Shown here: piece after piece, positions 7,382-20,050 of the stretch
Layout: the number at the start of each line of letters is the position of its first letter
How positions within the stretch are numbered: the stretch's first letter is position 1
Assembly: GCF_001591645.1 (NCBI RefSeq)
Contig: NZ_BCVH01000022.1
Span: forward strand, 1-61,688
Origin: Robertmurraya korlensis NBRC 107688
Lineage (GTDB): Bacteria; Bacillota; Bacilli; Bacillales; Cytobacillaceae
Length of the DNA: 61,688 bases
Reading direction: 5' to 3'
Notes under the pieces: generated by a model
What the model was told of the DNA's origin: nothing
Databases searched by the model: none
The model's input: only the letters and a program-made list of their open reading frames with translations
Program-made: the position numbers and the translations under genes

Positions 7382-8176
7382 CTATGCTCGTAAAATCGCA
7401 AGTAAAGCGGTAACTAGGCCTAATGCAAGGAGCATCGAAGTATCTCTAATACCCCAGTTCAATTGTCGGTACTTTGTTCTTCCCTCGCCACCACGGTACC
7501 CCCTTGCCTCCATCGCAATGGCAAGCTCCTCTGCCCGTTTAAAAGAAGAAATAAACAAAGGAATAAGCAATGGAATAATAGCCTTTACACGGTCCTTTAC
7601 AGGTCCTCCAGTAAAGTCTACTCCACGAGCAGACTGTGCCTTCATAATCTTGTCCGTTTCTTGCATAAGAGTAGGAATGAAACGTAAAGATATCGACATC
7701 ATTAACGCTAACTCATGAACCGGAAATTTTACTTTCTTTAATGGTCCAAGAAGCTCCTCAAGTCCATCTGTTATTTCAATAGGTGTCGTTGTTAATGTTA
7801 GGAGAGAAGTCATAAGAATCAATAAAAAGAATCGTAATGAGATAAAAAGACCTTGCTTTACCCCTTCTTCATATACCTCTATCCACCCCAACTGGAATAA
7901 AAGAGTCCCTTCCTTAGTTAAAAAAAGATGGAGAAATAATGTAAAGACGACTAACCATAATACCGGCTTCAAGCCAGACATAATAAACCGTATTGATATC
8001 TTTGATAAAGAAAGCATTATTATGGTATAAACAAGCAAAGTGCCATATGTTAGAGAATTATTTGCTAAAAAAACTACACAAACAAATAAAAAGATCAGAA
8101 CAAGTTTTGAACGAGGATCCATACGATGTAACACAGAGTCTGCAGGAATATAACGACCAAATATCATTTTATCCAT
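7382..8176 (-). CDS. ecfT: ECF transporter transmembrane protein EcfT
   Basis: EcfT (264 aa) is the membrane scaffold of group II ECF vitamin importers. It links interchangeable S-components (for riboflavin, biotin and others, encoded elsewhere) to the two ATPases. It has hydrophobic segments around residues 26-60, 105-128 and 245-262, plus the two diagnostic Ala-Arg-Gly coupling motifs in SARGVDFTGG and EARGYRGGEG that contact EcfA1/A2. It starts immediately after the ecfA2 stop, showing translational coupling. Length matches B. subtilis YbaF (265 aa). Confidence 0.95.
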   Translation of the reverse strand: MDKMIFGRYIPADSVLHRMDPRSKLVLIFLFVCVVFLANNSLTYGTLLVYTIIMLSLSKISIRFIMSGLKPVLWLVVFTLFLHLFLTKEGTLLFQLGWIEVYEEGVKQGLFISLRFFLLILMTSLLTLTTTPIEITDGLEELLGPLKKVKFPVHELALMMSISLRFIPTLMQETDKIMKAQSARGVDFTGGPVKDRVKAIIPLLIPLFISSFKRAEELAIAMEARGYRGGEGRTKYRQLNWGIRDTSMLLALGLVTALLAILRA

Positions 8177-9043
8177 CTATTTAGACCCTCCCTGCAAGTG
8201 CTTCATAATTGTTTCAGATAACTCGTTAATCGTTAAACAGGTTTTCCCCAATGATTGGCCAAATTCTGCTTCAAACATCCTTTGAAATCGAACAACCTCT
8301 GGTACATCAAGTCCTAAATGAAATAGTTCATCTGGTTCACTAAAAATCTCTATTGGATTTCCTTTTCTAAAGACACGTCCTTGGTGCATAATTGCAATTT
8401 GGTCAGCATATAGGGCTGCATCCTCCATACTATGAGTAACAAGAATCGTAGAAAGATTTCGTTCTTTATGCAACGAATAAAACATATCCATGATTTCTTT
8501 TCTTCCACGTGGGTCTAATCCTGCAGTTGGCTCATCTAGGACAATTACATCCGGTTGCATCGCAAGTACTCCGGCAATGGCAACCCTTCTCATCTGTCCA
8601 CCTGATAAATCAAAGGGTGACTTCTGAAGTATTGCCTCCTGTAAGCCTACTTGACGTATCGCAATCTTCGCTCGTTCTTTTGCTTCTGCCTCAGACACAC
8701 CGAAATTCATAGGTCCAAAGCATATGTCCTTTTCAACAGTTTCCTCAAACAACTGATGCTCTGGGAACTGAAAAACGATTCCGACCTTTTTTCTAACTTC
8801 TTTTAGATGTTTTTGTTTTTTATCACTTGTTATTACTCGGTCGCCAATGACAACCTTGCCATTCGTCGGTTTTAATAATGCATTTAAATGCTGAATAACC
8901 GTGGATTTTCCAGAACCAGTATGCCCAATGATTGCTAAAAAAGTTCCTGCTTTTATTTCAATAGAGACATCTACTAAAGCAAGGCGTTCAAAGGGTGTAT
9001 TCGCTTGATATTTGTATTCTACTTCTTGTAGTGAGATGTCCAT
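8177..9043 (-). CDS. ecfA2: ECF transporter ATP-binding protein EcfA2
   Basis: One of two ABC ATPases of the general energy-coupling module (288 aa). It has Walker A GHTGSGKST, Q-loop VFQFPEH, signature LSGGQMRR, Walker B VIVLDEPTAGLD and the switch His in VTHSMED. Its start overlaps the end of ecfA1 by 25 nt, and ecfT begins right after its stop, so stoichiometric coupled translation is likely. A C-terminal extension of about 50 residues after the ABC core is normal for this subfamily. Confidence 0.95.
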   Translation of the reverse strand: MDISLQEVEYKYQANTPFERLALVDVSIEIKAGTFLAIIGHTGSGKSTVIQHLNALLKPTNGKVVIGDRVITSDKKQKHLKEVRKKVGIVFQFPEHQLFEETVEKDICFGPMNFGVSEAEAKERAKIAIRQVGLQEAILQKSPFDLSGGQMRRVAIAGVLAMQPDVIVLDEPTAGLDPRGRKEIMDMFYSLHKERNLSTILVTHSMEDAALYADQIAIMHQGRVFRKGNPIEIFSEPDELFHLGLDVPEVVRFQRMFEAEFGQSLGKTCLTINELSETIMKHLQGGSK

Positions 9044-9867
9044 AATTGTTTCACCAACTCTTCTTCAGATAGAAAATGTTTATCTAAGGTGAGGCCCAAT
9101 TCTTTAAACCTCTTGCTTAACTTTATAGAAAAAGGAATATCTAATCCTAGGGAGATTAATTCCTCATCCAAATGAAAAATCTCATTAGGCGTTCCCTCTT
9201 TATACACCTGTCCCCTATTCATAACAATCATGCGGTCAGCCTTGGCGGCTTCCTCCAAATCATGTGTAATAGACACAACTGTTAAATCATTATCTTTCTT
9301 AAGCTCCCGTATCGTTTCTAGTACCTGCTCTCGTCCTTTTGGGTCAAGCATAGAAGTTGCCTCATCTAACACAATAATAGATGGTTTTAAAGCCAATACA
9401 GATGCTATAGCAACTCTCTGCTTTTGTCCACCTGACAGATGATGAGGCTCTTGTAATATAAAAGAACTCATTTTCACTTGTTCTAATGCTTCCTGTACAC
9501 GATTAATCATTTCTTCACGAGGGATTCCATGATTCTCCAAGCCAAATGCTACATCATCCTGGACAGTAGTACCAACGAATTGATTATCCGGGTTTTGAAA
9601 CACCATTCCGACGAATTTCCTCGTATCCCAAACGGTTTCTTCAGACAACTTGATTCCACCAATGGTAATCGTTCCTTTTTCAGCAAACTGAAGCCCATTT
9701 AACAGTTTCGCAAGGGTTGATTTACCCGAACCATTATGACCTACAATCGCAAGCCACTCACCTTTATTTATGTTAAGGGAGACATCATTTAATGCGTACT
9801 CCTCTTGAAGATCATATTTAAATGAGACATTTTCAATCTCAACTATGGGTGCTATCATCATACTCAT
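9019..9867 (-). CDS. ecfA1: ECF transporter ATP-binding protein EcfA1
   Basis: Partner ATPase of EcfA2 (282 aa): Walker A GHNGSGKST, Q-loop VFQNPDNQ, signature LSGGQKQR, Walker B IIVLDEATSMLD and switch His in ITHDLEE. First gene of the ecf-truA operon. Two starts are possible: ATG 9867, only 2 nt after GAGGGGAG, or ATG 9861 two codons on, better spaced at 8 nt; the difference is two residues. No convincing promoter is visible between the rplQ terminator and this start. Confidence 0.94.
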   Translation of the reverse strand: MSMMIAPIVEIENVSFKYDLQEEYALNDVSLNINKGEWLAIVGHNGSGKSTLAKLLNGLQFAEKGTITIGGIKLSEETVWDTRKFVGMVFQNPDNQFVGTTVQDDVAFGLENHGIPREEMINRVQEALEQVKMSSFILQEPHHLSGGQKQRVAIASVLALKPSIIVLDEATSMLDPKGREQVLETIRELKKDNDLTVVSITHDLEEAAKADRMIVMNRGQVYKEGTPNEIFHLDEELISLGLDIPFSIKLSKRFKELGLTLDKHFLSEEELVKQLWTSHYKK

Positions 9868-9916
9868 CTCCCCTCAGGCTACCAATTCTTATCTATAGAA
9901 AAAACTCATAATTATA

Positions 9917-9945
9917 AAGAAAACTCGCCAATCTTGGCGAGCTTT
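9917..9945 (-). terminator. Terminator at the end of the ribosomal superoperon
   Basis: CTCGCCA and TGGCGAG (9924-9941) form a perfect 7-bp stem with a 4-nt loop; the minus strand continues TTTTCTTT. It lies about 305 nt downstream of rplQ, so the superoperon transcript has a long 3' tail. Confidence 0.85.
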
Positions 9946-10248
9946 GAAAGTGAAGACACGGACCATTCACCGTAAAATATAAAATAATATGTATAATGGC
10001 ATAAATGAATGAATGTCTCATTGACTTCTTATTCCAATGCTCTTTTTCTAAATAAAGCCTGCGCCTCCTCTTCCTTCCAAATAAGAGTGAGGCGCATGAG
10101 CTAGACGAGAAGTGAAAACATATAACTACACCCTCATCGTAACACTCGTTGGGCTTAATGCTTTAGTAGTTAACATCTTTTACAGCAAAAGGGCAGAGAA
10201 CAAGTTCCTGTGTAAACTGTCCTTCACCCTTGTTGTCTGTACTAGCTA
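9946..10248. other. Structured gene-free interval between rplQ and the ecf operon
   Basis: About 300 nt without an open frame on either strand. It contains a strong hairpin at 10061-10097 (GCGCCTC with GAGGCGC, extended by TCTT with AAGA across one-nt internal loops). On the minus strand the hairpin is followed by GGCTTTATTT, a poor T-tract, so it may be a leaky terminator, an RNA-stabilising 3' structure or a small RNA. The second terminator lies at 9917-9945. Confidence 0.55.
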
Positions 10249-10635
<387 letters not shown>

Positions 10636-10689
10636 TCATTTATCTCTAGTTGCTTAAGACTTGGTACAGTAAGGTCATTGACCATAAGA

Positions 10690-11634
10690 TCAATCGTCTT
10701 TACGTAATCCTAATCCAAGCTCTTCAAGTTTATGCTTTACTTCCTCAAGAGACTTACGCCCTAAGTTACGTACCTTCATCATATCCTCTTCAGTCTTGTT
10801 AGCAAGCTCTTGAACAGTGTTGATGCCAGCACGCTTTAAGCAGTTATATGAACGAACGGAAAGATCCAATTCTTCAATCGTCATCTCAAGTACTTTTTCT
10901 TTTTGATCTTCTTCTTTTTCAACCATGATCTCAGCATTTTGTGCTTCATCAGTTAAACCAACGAAGATGTTTAAATGCTCAGTTAAGATTTTCGCTCCAA
11001 GTGCAACAGCATCTTGAGGACCAGTGCTTCCATCAGTCCATACATCGAAAGTTAACTTATCATAGTTCGTCATTTGACCGACACGAGTGTTCTCTACTTG
11101 GTAGACAACACGTGAAACTGGAGTGTAGATGGAGTCGATTGGAATAACACCGATTGGTTGATCCTCTCTCTTGTTCTGATCAGCAGGTGTATACCCTCTT
11201 CCACGCTTAGCAGTTAAGCGCATGCGAAGATTGCCGTTCGAACCAAGGGTCGCAATGTGTAGATCCGGGTTTAATATCTCGACATCACTGTCATGAGTTA
11301 CGTCAGCCGCAGTCACTACTCCCTCACCTTGCACATCAATTTCAAGCGTCTTCTCTTCATCAGAGTAGATTTTCAGTGCCAGTTTCTTAATATTTAAAAT
11401 AATAGAAGTAACATCTTCTACGACGCCTTCAATTGTTGAGAATTCATGAAGCACCCCATCGACCTGAATCGATGTGACCGCCGCACCTGGGAGTGACGAC
11501 AATAGGATACGACGTAAGGAGTTACCCAAAGTAGTACCATATCCACGTTCTAGTGGTTCTACGACGAACTTCCCGTACTTGGCATCATCGCTGATCTCAA
11601 CCGTTTCGATTTTTGGTTTTTCTATTTCGATCAT
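10690..11634 (-). CDS. rpoA: RNA polymerase alpha subunit
   Basis: RpoA (314 aa, same as B. subtilis) nucleates RNAP assembly through its N-terminal domain (about 1-230, with [18 protein letters not shown]). It contacts UP elements and activators through the C-terminal domain (about 245-314, with [16 protein letters not shown] and [15 protein letters not shown]), tied by an acidic linker ([12 protein letters not shown]). I start at ATG 11634 ([10 protein letters not shown]); the TTG one codon upstream is not needed. A 173-nt gap separates it from rpsK, larger than most in the operon, and contains a small CGGTTA/TAACCG stem. Confidence 0.97.
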   Translation of the reverse strand: MIEIEKPKIETVEISDDAKYGKFVVEPLERGYGTTLGNSLRRILLSSLPGAAVTSIQVDGVLHEFSTIEGVVEDVTSIILNIKKLALKIYSDEEKTLEIDVQGEGVVTAADVTHDSDVEILNPDLHIATLGSNGNLRMRLTAKRGRGYTPADQNKREDQPIGVIPIDSIYTPVSRVVYQVENTRVGQMTNYDKLTFDVWTDGSTGPQDAVALGAKILTEHLNIFVGLTDEAQNAEIMVEKEEDQKEKVLEMTIEELDLSVRSYNCLKRAGINTVQELANKTEEDMMKVRNLGRKSLEEVKHKLEELGLGLRKDD

Positions 11635-11807
11635 CAAATATACCCTCCTTCAAAACGTCGAAACCTCGGTTAGTTTTTGTTTAACCGAAATTCCCCCTGT
11701 ATACGTTCCCGCTTGTGCACAACAACTGGAAAAATGATCCTGTATAAACGTATAAAGTTCTTATCATATCCCATTATAGACAGGGATTTTTTTTCTATAC
11801 AGAAAAA

Positions 11808-12197
<390 letters not shown>

Positions 12198-12218
12198 TTA
12201 AAGTACCTCCTTTACCGA

Positions 12219-12584
12219 TTATTTCTTCTTGTTAGCTACAGTCTTACGTGGACCTTTACGAGTACGTGCATTGTTCTTCGTGTTTTGACCGCGAACTGGT
12301 AAGCCACGACGATGACGAAGACCACGGTATGAACCGATTTCCATTAAACGCTTGATGTTTAATGAAATTTCACGACGAAGGTCACCTTCAACTTTTAATT
12401 TATCAACGATATCACGAATCTTGTTAAGTTCGTCTTCTGTTAGATCACGCACACGAGTTTCTTCAGAAACGCCAGCCTCTGATAATACTTTTTGTGCAGT
12501 ATTTTTACCAATACCATAGATGTAAGTTAATGAGATTACTACACGCTTTTCACGTGGAATATCAACACCTGCAATACGTGCCAT
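12219..12584 (-). CDS. rpsM: 30S ribosomal protein S13
   Basis: S13 (121 aa) sits in the 30S head, contacts L5/L31 in intersubunit bridges and touches P-site t[18 protein letters not shown] at the start, [17 protein letters not shown] in the helix-turn region and the Lys/Arg-rich tail ending VANKKK identify it. Between rpmJ (23 nt upstream) and rpsK. Confidence 0.97.
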   Translation of the reverse strand: MARIAGVDIPREKRVVISLTYIYGIGKNTAQKVLSEAGVSEETRVRDLTEDELNKIRDIVDKLKVEGDLRREISLNIKRLMEIGSYRGLRHRRGLPVRGQNTKNNARTRKGPRKTVANKKK

Positions 12585-12607
12585 TTACTAGAGCACCTCC
12601 CTCTTTT

Positions 12608-12757
<150 letters not shown>

Positions 12758-12976
12758 TTATTTAAAGCGGTAAGTAATTCTTCCGCGTGTTAAGTCATAT
12801 GGGGATAGCTCAACAGTTACTTTGTCACCAGGTAAAATTCGGATGAAGTGCATACGAATTTTTCCGGAAACATGAGCTAGTACTGTATGACCATTTTCTA
12901 ATTCTACCTTAAACATAGCGTTAGGCAAAGTTTCAAGAACCGTACCTTCAATTTCAATTACATCATCTTTCGCCAT
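12758..12976 (-). CDS. infA: Translation initiation factor IF-1
   Basis: IF-1 (72 aa) is a single OB-fold that occupies the 30S A site during initiation. The sequence from [11 protein letters not shown] to GRITYRFK is nearly invariant in Bacillus. I start at ATG 12976 with AAGGGAG upstream; an 8-residue upstream extension in frame is not supported by the family. A promoter at 13097-13126 precedes it, so infA onwards can be transcribed apart from secY-adk-map. The gap to map (204 nt) holds no open frame. Confidence 0.96.
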   Translation of the reverse strand: MAKDDVIEIEGTVLETLPNAMFKVELENGHTVLAHVSGKIRMHFIRILPGDKVTVELSPYDLTRGRITYRFK

Positions 12977-13096
12977 AGAACTAGTCTCCCTTCTACTCAT
13001 CAGTTACATGATCCATTAAATACTTACTGAAAGAAATCGTAGCTTTCCAATGCAACACGACCGGTCAATACACTACAATTTTCTAGCAACCTTATA

Positions 13097-13126
13097 ATTA
13101 TAGCATATTAAATAGGATTTGCCCAA
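13097..13126 (-). promoter_or_regulatory. SigA promoter upstream of infA
   Basis: TTGGGC (13126-13121), an 18-nt spacer with TGC just before the -10, and TATAAT (13102-13097) on the minus strand. It predicts a leader of about 114 nt for infA-rpmJ-rpsM-rpsK-rpoA-rplQ. Confidence 0.68.
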
Positions 13127-13180
13127 TTTTAATAATTAAAATATTACTAAACACTTGACAGTTCCTTTAGTCTTAACAAG

Positions 13181-13927
13181 TTAAGCTTTTGTAAGAACTT
13201 CAAAGCCCGTTTCAGTGATAGCAATTGTATGCTCAAAGTGTGCACACATACTCCCATCTACTGTTACAACGGTCCAATCGTCAGCTAATGTCTTAACATA
13301 ACGACTTCCTGCATTCACCATTGGCTCAACCGCTAGTACCATTCCAGGTTTTAAACGTGGGCCCTTATTAGGTGGACCATAATGGGGAATTTGAGGATCC
13401 TCATGTAAGTCTTGCCCTATTCCATGGCCTACATACTCGCGTACAACTGAAAACCCGTTTGCTTCCACATAAGCTTGAATCGCGTGGGAGATGTTCGACA
13501 GGCGGTCACCTGGCTTAGCCTCATTGAGTCCCTTGTATAAGGATTCCTCCGTAACATCTAAAAGACGCTGTGTCTCCTCATCAATGGAACCAACAGCATA
13601 AGTCCAAGCTGAATCACCATGATAGCCATTATACTCAGCACCGATATCAATACTGATAATATCACCGTTGTTTAACATACGGTTTCCAGGAATCCCATGC
13701 ACTAATTCTTCATTAACAGAAGCACAAATGCTGCCTGTAAAGCCGTTATAACCTTTAAAGGAAGGAATTGCATCATGCTTTCTTATAAAAGCTTCAGCGA
13801 TTTTATCCAATTCCATTGTGGTTATACCGGGAACGATATGCTTTTTTAACTCCTGGTGCGTAAGTGCAACGATGCGACCAGCTTCACGCATTATTTCAAT
13901 CTCACGCGGAGTCTTGCAAATAATCAT
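13181..13927 (-). CDS. map: Methionine aminopeptidase type Ia
   Basis: Cotranslational removal of the N-terminal Met from nascent proteins (248 aa). The dinuclear metal site is complete: D94, D105, H168, E201, E232, with substrate-side H77. Pita-bread fold without an N-terminal zinc extension, so type Ia. Its ATG directly follows the adk stop (no gap), which implies translational coupling. It is followed by 204 nt containing the infA promoter. Confidence 0.96.
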   Translation of the reverse strand: MIICKTPREIEIMREAGRIVALTHQELKKHIVPGITTMELDKIAEAFIRKHDAIPSFKGYNGFTGSICASVNEELVHGIPGNRMLNNGDIISIDIGAEYNGYHGDSAWTYAVGSIDEETQRLLDVTEESLYKGLNEAKPGDRLSNISHAIQAYVEANGFSVVREYVGHGIGQDLHEDPQIPHYGPPNKGPRLKPGMVLAVEPMVNAGSRYVKTLADDWTVVTVDGSMCAHFEHTIAITETGFEVLTKA

Positions 13928-14590
<663 letters not shown>

Positions 14591-14637
14591 TCAGTCTCTA
14601 AAACGGCGTTTGGGAACGGGTGTCCCCAAAATCCGAT

Positions 14638-15930
14638 TTATTTTATAAAACCTTTATAGTGACGCTTAACAAGCTGAGCTTCAAGCTGTTTCATTGTTTC
14701 GAGGGCAACCCCGATCACGATAAGCAAGCTCGTTCCACCAATTTGAGCAGATTCCGGAAGACCCGCAAACTTCACAAAAAAGACTGGAAGAATGGCAATA
14801 GCTGATAAGAACAGCGCACCAACGAAAGTTAAGCGGTATAATACGCGCGTTAAATATTCTTGAGTGTTCTTACCTGGACGAATTCCTGGAATATATCCAC
14901 CTTGCTTCTTCAAGTTTTCAGCCACTTGTTCTGGATTCACTTGAATGAAAGCATAGAAATAGGTAAATGCGATAATAAGCGCACAGTATATCACCATACC
15001 TACTGGATGTGTATAATCAAAAATTCGCTCAATCCAAATGGTTACGCTATTTTGCTCAAAGAACTGTGCAATCGTTCTTGGAGTAATAATAAACGAAACC
15101 GCAAAGATAACAGGGATAACACCAGCAGCATTTACCTTTAAAGGCAAGTGAGTGGATTGTCCTGCAGGCGAAGAGCCAGCTGTCATTTTCTTTGCATATT
15201 GAATTGGGATTTTACGCAAAGCTTGTTGAATAAAGATAGTACCAACAATAATCGCAATTACTGCTAATATAATCAACAATACTGTTACGATATTTAAGAA
15301 AAGCTGATCACCGGCATCCTGAAACTGCTGTGCATAGATTTGGTTTGCGATATTCGGAATGCTAGCAACGATACCAGCAAAGATGATAATCGAGATACCA
15401 TTTCCGACCCCATTGGAAGTGATTTGTTCACCTAACCATAAAAGGAACGCAGTACCGCCTGTTAACACGGTTGCAATTAAAAGATAAGTTCCAATGCCAG
15501 GCTTTTCAATTAATAATCCACCAGCAAGGTTATTAAATCCATACGACATTCCGAACGCTTGGATAAATCCAAGAACGATCGTAAAATAGCGGGTAAATTG
15601 AGCAAGCTTACGACGACCTACATCACCTTGTTTAGACCATTCCGTGAATTTCGGCACCACATCCATCTGTAAAAGTTGAATGATAATTGATGCTGTAATA
15701 TACGGCATGATTCCCATAGCAAGAATAGAGAAGTTGCTAAGTGCTCCACCGCCAAATGTATTCAAAACTCCAAATACACTAAGTTGATCTTGTGCTTTTA
15801 AAATATCGGTATTCACATGTGGAACAGGAATAAATGTCCCGATTCTAAATACAATCAACATTAAAAGGGTGAATATGATTTTTCGTCTTATATCACCCAC
15901 GCGCATAAAATTGGAGATTGTCTGAAACAT
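14638..15930 (-). CDS. secY: Protein translocase subunit SecY
   Basis: Channel-forming subunit of the SecYEG translocon (430 aa) with ten predicted membrane helices and an N-terminal amphipathic stretch. Characteristic sequences include GGGALSNFSILAMGIMPYI (plug region onwards) and GNGISIIIFAGIV. The cytosolic loops C4 and C5, which bind SecA and the ribosome, are present. Its ATG shares one base with the rplO stop (TAATG), so the two are translationally coupled. Partner SecE is encoded at 45880-46059 in the same window. Confidence 0.96.
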   Translation of the reverse strand: MFQTISNFMRVGDIRRKIIFTLLMLIVFRIGTFIPVPHVNTDILKAQDQLSVFGVLNTFGGGALSNFSILAMGIMPYITASIIIQLLQMDVVPKFTEWSKQGDVGRRKLAQFTRYFTIVLGFIQAFGMSYGFNNLAGGLLIEKPGIGTYLLIATVLTGGTAFLLWLGEQITSNGVGNGISIIIFAGIVASIPNIANQIYAQQFQDAGDQLFLNIVTVLLIILAVIAIIVGTIFIQQALRKIPIQYAKKMTAGSSPAGQSTHLPLKVNAAGVIPVIFAVSFIITPRTIAQFFEQNSVTIWIERIFDYTHPVGMVIYCALIIAFTYFYAFIQVNPEQVAENLKKQGGYIPGIRPGKNTQEYLTRVLYRLTFVGALFLSAIAILPVFFVKFAGLPESAQIGGTSLLIVIGVALETMKQLEAQLVKRHYKGFIK

Positions 15931-16370
15931 TAAATCACCTCTGTTTGACCGCCGGCCGCTTCAATAGCTTCCTTTGCAGCAGAGGAGAATTTATGAGCTT
16001 TTACAGTAAGCTTTTTCTCAACATTGCCTTTAGCAAGAATCTTGATTCCTGCTTTTTCACTACTAACTACACCAGTTTCAATAAGAAGTTCTGGAGTAAC
16101 TTCAGTTCCGTCTTCAAAACGGTTTAGAGCATCAAGGTTTACAATTGCGTATTCCTTGCGGTTAATGTTGGTAAATCCACGCTTAGGTAGACGTTGGAAT
16201 AAAGGTGTTTGACCACCCTCGAAGCCAGGACGTACACCGCCACCAGAACGAGCATTTTGACCTTTATGACCTTTACCAGCAGTTTTACCTTGCCCAGAAC
16301 CGATACCGCGTCCAAGACGCTTTCGCTCACGACGAGAACCTTCTGCAGGTTTTAATTCATGAAGTTTCAT
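15930..16370 (-). CDS. rplO: 50S ribosomal protein L15
   Basis: L15 (146 aa) threads a long glycine-rich basic N-terminal arm ([20 protein letters not shown]) into 23S rRNA. The C-terminal globular part begins near residue 70 and includes [15 protein letters not shown]. Part of the spc operon, 33 nt after rpmD and coupled to secY by a one-base stop/start overlap. Confidence 0.97.
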   Translation of the reverse strand: MKLHELKPAEGSRRERKRLGRGIGSGQGKTAGKGHKGQNARSGGGVRPGFEGGQTPLFQRLPKRGFTNINRKEYAIVNLDALNRFEDGTEVTPELLIETGVVSSEKAGIKILAKGNVEKKLTVKAHKFSSAAKEAIEAAGGQTEVI

Positions 16371-16403
16371 ATTGGCACCTCCTTATTTCAAAGAAAAATC
16401 TTT

Positions 16404-16586
16404 TTATTTCTCTACTACCGTTACAAGGTGGGCAACTTTAGTGATCATACCGCGGATTGCAGCATTGTCTTGTTGCTCAACTGTTTGGTGCATTTTACGT
16501 AAACCAAGTGCTTTAACAGTCTCTTTTTGATCTTGTGGACGTCCAATAACACTGCGAGTAAGGGTAATTTCTAATTTATTAGCCAT
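16404..16586 (-). CDS. rpmD: 50S ribosomal protein L30
   Basis: L30 (60 aa), a small two-helix, three-strand protein on the 50S body. It shows the family pattern [20 protein letters not shown] followed by [15 protein letters not shown]. The bacterial short form without extensions. Located 13 nt after rpsE and 33 nt before rplO. Confidence 0.96.
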   Translation of the reverse strand: MANKLEITLTRSVIGRPQDQKETVKALGLRKMHQTVEQQDNAAIRGMITKVAHLVTVVEK

Positions 16587-16599
16587 TATGTTTCCCCCC

Positions 16600-17121
<522 letters not shown>

Positions 17122-17124
17122 CTA

Positions 17125-17487
17125 TTAAAATTCTAAGCCGTTTTCACGAGCAGCATCTGCTAGTGCTTTCACGCGTCCATGATATAAGTATCCTCCACGA
17201 TCGAAAACAACAGCTTTAACGCCTTTTTCTACAGCACGCTTTGCAACTAATTCTCCGACCTTAACCGCTGCATCAACGTTACCAGTAGATTCAAGACCGA
17301 TTTCTTTATCTAAAGTTGAAGCACTCGCTAAAGTTACTCCACTTACATCGTCAATTAGTTGTGCATAAATGTGCTTGCTTGAACGGAACACATTTAGACG
17401 AGGACGAGCTGCAGTACCGCTAAGTTTTGAACGCACACGTGCGTGTCTTTTCTTACGCGTTGCATTTTTGTCAGCCTTCGTAATCAT
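17125..17487 (-). CDS. rplR: 50S ribosomal protein L18
   Basis: L18 (120 aa) binds 5S rRNA together with L5. Signature areas: [20 protein letters not shown] and the C-terminal [21 protein letters not shown] start at ATG 17487 ([18 protein letters not shown]), 8 nt after AAAGGAG; the in-frame GTG three codons upstream abuts the Shine-Dalgarno. 33 nt after rplF. Confidence 0.96.
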   Translation of the reverse strand: MITKADKNATRKKRHARVRSKLSGTAARPRLNVFRSSKHIYAQLIDDVSGVTLASASTLDKEIGLESTGNVDAAVKVGELVAKRAVEKGVKAVVFDRGGYLYHGRVKALADAARENGLEF

Positions 17488-17520
17488 TTTGGTCACTCCT
17501 TTCGTTTACCCCTTAGGGCA

Positions 17521-18057
17521 TTACTTACCTGTTTTACCTTCTTTACGACGAACAAATTCGCCTTCATAACGGATTCCTTTACCTTTGTAAGGCTCTGGAG
17601 GACGAACGTCACGAATGTTAGCAGCAAGTGCGCCAACGCGCTCCTTGTTTGTACCTTTTACAATTACACGAGTATTTGAAGGTACTTCGACTTCGATTCC
17701 TGTTTCAGGCTCGATTTCAACTGGATGAGAGTATCCAACGTTTAATACAAGCTTTGTACCTTGCTTTTGAGCACGGTATCCAACCCCGATTAATTCAAGT
17801 GTTCTTTCGAACCCTTTAGATACACCTTCAACCATGTTTGAAAGTAATGCGCGAGTAGTACCGTGCAATGCGCGGTGTTCCTTCGCATCAGATGGACGAG
17901 AAACGTTAATTACGTTTTCCTCAACCTTGATTTCAATATCTGGATTAAATGAACGACTAAGTTCACCTTTAGGACCTTTTACTGTTACGTTGTTTCCATC
18001 AACTGTTACTGTAACGCCAGATGGAATTTCAACTGGTTTTTTACCTACGCGAGACAT
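17521..18057 (-). CDS. rplF: 50S ribosomal protein L6
   Basis: L6 (178 aa) lies near the factor-binding site of 50S and is built of two duplicated domains. [17 protein letters not shown] opens it, and the C-terminal rRNA-binding signature [19 protein letters not shown] is intact. In the spc operon, 31 nt after rpsH. Confidence 0.97.
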   Translation of the reverse strand: MSRVGKKPVEIPSGVTVTVDGNNVTVKGPKGELSRSFNPDIEIKVEENVINVSRPSDAKEHRALHGTTRALLSNMVEGVSKGFERTLELIGVGYRAQKQGTKLVLNVGYSHPVEIEPETGIEVEVPSNTRVIVKGTNKERVGALAANIRDVRPPEPYKGKGIRYEGEFVRRKEGKTGK

Positions 18058-18088
18058 TTAGTGCACCTCCATTCTTTAAGAAACTCTA

Positions 18089-18487
18089 TTACCAAACGTA
18101 TGCTAGTACTTCTCCGCCTACTTGCTTTGCGCGAGCTTCTTTATCAGTAAGAACGCCTTGAGAAGTAGATACTAATGCGATTCCAAGACCGTTAAGTACG
18201 CGTGGAACCTCTGTAGCTTTTGCATATACACGAAGACCAGGCTTACTGATACGCTTAAGACCAGTAATAACACGTTCGTTATTCGAACCATATTTTAAGA
18301 AAATACGGATGATTCCTTGCTTGTTGTCCTCGATATATTCAACATCACGCACGAAGCCTTCACGCTTTAAGATTTCAGCGATTTCTTTCTTCGTGTTAGA
18401 AGCAGGAACTTCTAATTTTTCGTGACGAACCATATTCGCATTACGGATGCGAGTTAGCAAATCTGCAATTGGATCTGTCATGACCAT
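18089..18487 (-). CDS. rpsH: 30S ribosomal protein S8
   Basis: S8 (132 aa, same as B. subtilis) is a primary 16S rRNA binder in the central domain. In E. coli it is also the translational repressor of spc. [18 protein letters not shown] and the C-terminal [18 protein letters not shown] are diagnostic. 30 nt after rpsN. I cannot tell from this sequence whether S8 feedback operates here. Confidence 0.97.
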   Translation of the reverse strand: MVMTDPIADLLTRIRNANMVRHEKLEVPASNTKKEIAEILKREGFVRDVEYIEDNKQGIIRIFLKYGSNNERVITGLKRISKPGLRVYAKATEVPRVLNGLGIALVSTSQGVLTDKEARAKQVGGEVLAYVW

Positions 18488-18517
18488 TGTTTTTTACCTC
18501 CTTCCCAAACTCTAGTT

Positions 18518-18721
<204 letters not shown>

Positions 18722-18728
18722 TTACCGA

Positions 18729-19268
18729 TTACTTTTGGAATGGCATTCCAAATTGAGTTAACAGTTCACGAGCTTCTTCATCAGTATTAGCTGTAGTAAC
18801 GATAACAATATCCATACCACGAACTTTACTTACTTTATCGTAATCAATTTCAGGGAAGATTAACTGTTCTTTTACACCTAATGTGTAGTTTCCACGTCCG
18901 TCGAAAGACTTTTTAGAAATACCGCGGAAGTCACGTACACGTGGAAGAGATACAGAAACCAACTTGTCGAAGAATTCGTACATACGCTCTCCACGAAGAG
19001 TAACCTTCGCACCGATTGGCATACCTTCACGTAGACGGAAACCAGCGATAGATTTCTTTGCACGAGTAACAACTGGCTTTTGACCAGAGATAGCAGCTAG
19101 TTCTTCTACCGCGTTATCAAGTGCTTTCGCGTTTTGTACTGCATCACCAACACCCATGTTGATAACGATCTTTTCAAGCTTCGGTACTTGCATAATTGAT
19201 TTATAGTTAAACTTGCTCACAAGAGCAGGAGTAATTTCTTTAACATATTTTTCTTTTAGGCGGTTCAT
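18729..19268 (-). CDS. rplE: 50S ribosomal protein L5
   Basis: L5 (179 aa) carries 5S rRNA into the 50S subunit and forms bridge B1b with S13. The motifs [19 protein letters not shown] and [19 protein letters not shown] are typical, as is the end [19 protein letters not shown]. 24 nt after rplX. Confidence 0.97.
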   Translation of the reverse strand: MNRLKEKYVKEITPALVSKFNYKSIMQVPKLEKIVINMGVGDAVQNAKALDNAVEELAAISGQKPVVTRAKKSIAGFRLREGMPIGAKVTLRGERMYEFFDKLVSVSLPRVRDFRGISKKSFDGRGNYTLGVKEQLIFPEIDYDKVSKVRGMDIVIVTTANTDEEARELLTQFGMPFQK

Positions 19269-19292
19269 TTTTGTACCTCCCTTCTTTTAGAC

Positions 19293-19604
19293 TTATTTAT
19301 CTAGTACTTCACCGGATTTTTTTGCAACACGTACTTTTTTACCGTCAACCTCTTTGAACCCTACACGAGTTGGCGTACCAGTCTTCGGATCGATAGGCAT
19401 GACGTTTGATACATGAATAGGTGCCTCTCGGTTAATGATTCCACCTTGTGGATTCACTTGGGATGGCTTAGAGTGCTTCTTTACGATGTTTACACCTTCA
19501 ACTAGCACACGGCTTTGTTTTGGGTAAGCAGCTAAAATAACACCTGTTTTGCCTTTATCCTTACCAGAGATGACCATAACTTTGTCACCTTTTTTCACAT
19601 GCAT
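19293..19604 (-). CDS. rplX: 50S ribosomal protein L24
   Basis: L24 (103 aa) is an assembly-initiator protein near the tunnel exit. The KOW motif [20 protein letters not shown] is at the N-terminus. I start at ATG 19604 (MHVKKGDK), 7 nt after AAGGAGGTG; an 8-residue upstream extension has no family support. 35 nt after rplN. Confidence 0.96.
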   Translation of the reverse strand: MHVKKGDKVMVISGKDKGKTGVILAAYPKQSRVLVEGVNIVKKHSKPSQVNPQGGIINREAPIHVSNVMPIDPKTGTPTRVGFKEVDGKKVRVAKKSGEVLDK

Positions 19605-19639
19605 CTGTTCGCACCTCCTTAAAGGCATATATTTTAAGA

Positions 19640-20044
<405 letters not shown>

Positions 20045-20050
20045 TCATAA

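Noticed and set aside
9911-9939. TATAAT on the minus strand as the ecfA1 promoter
   Set aside because: The 17-nt upstream position falls in the terminator stem (CGCCAA) and gives no -35; an extended -10 is absent.
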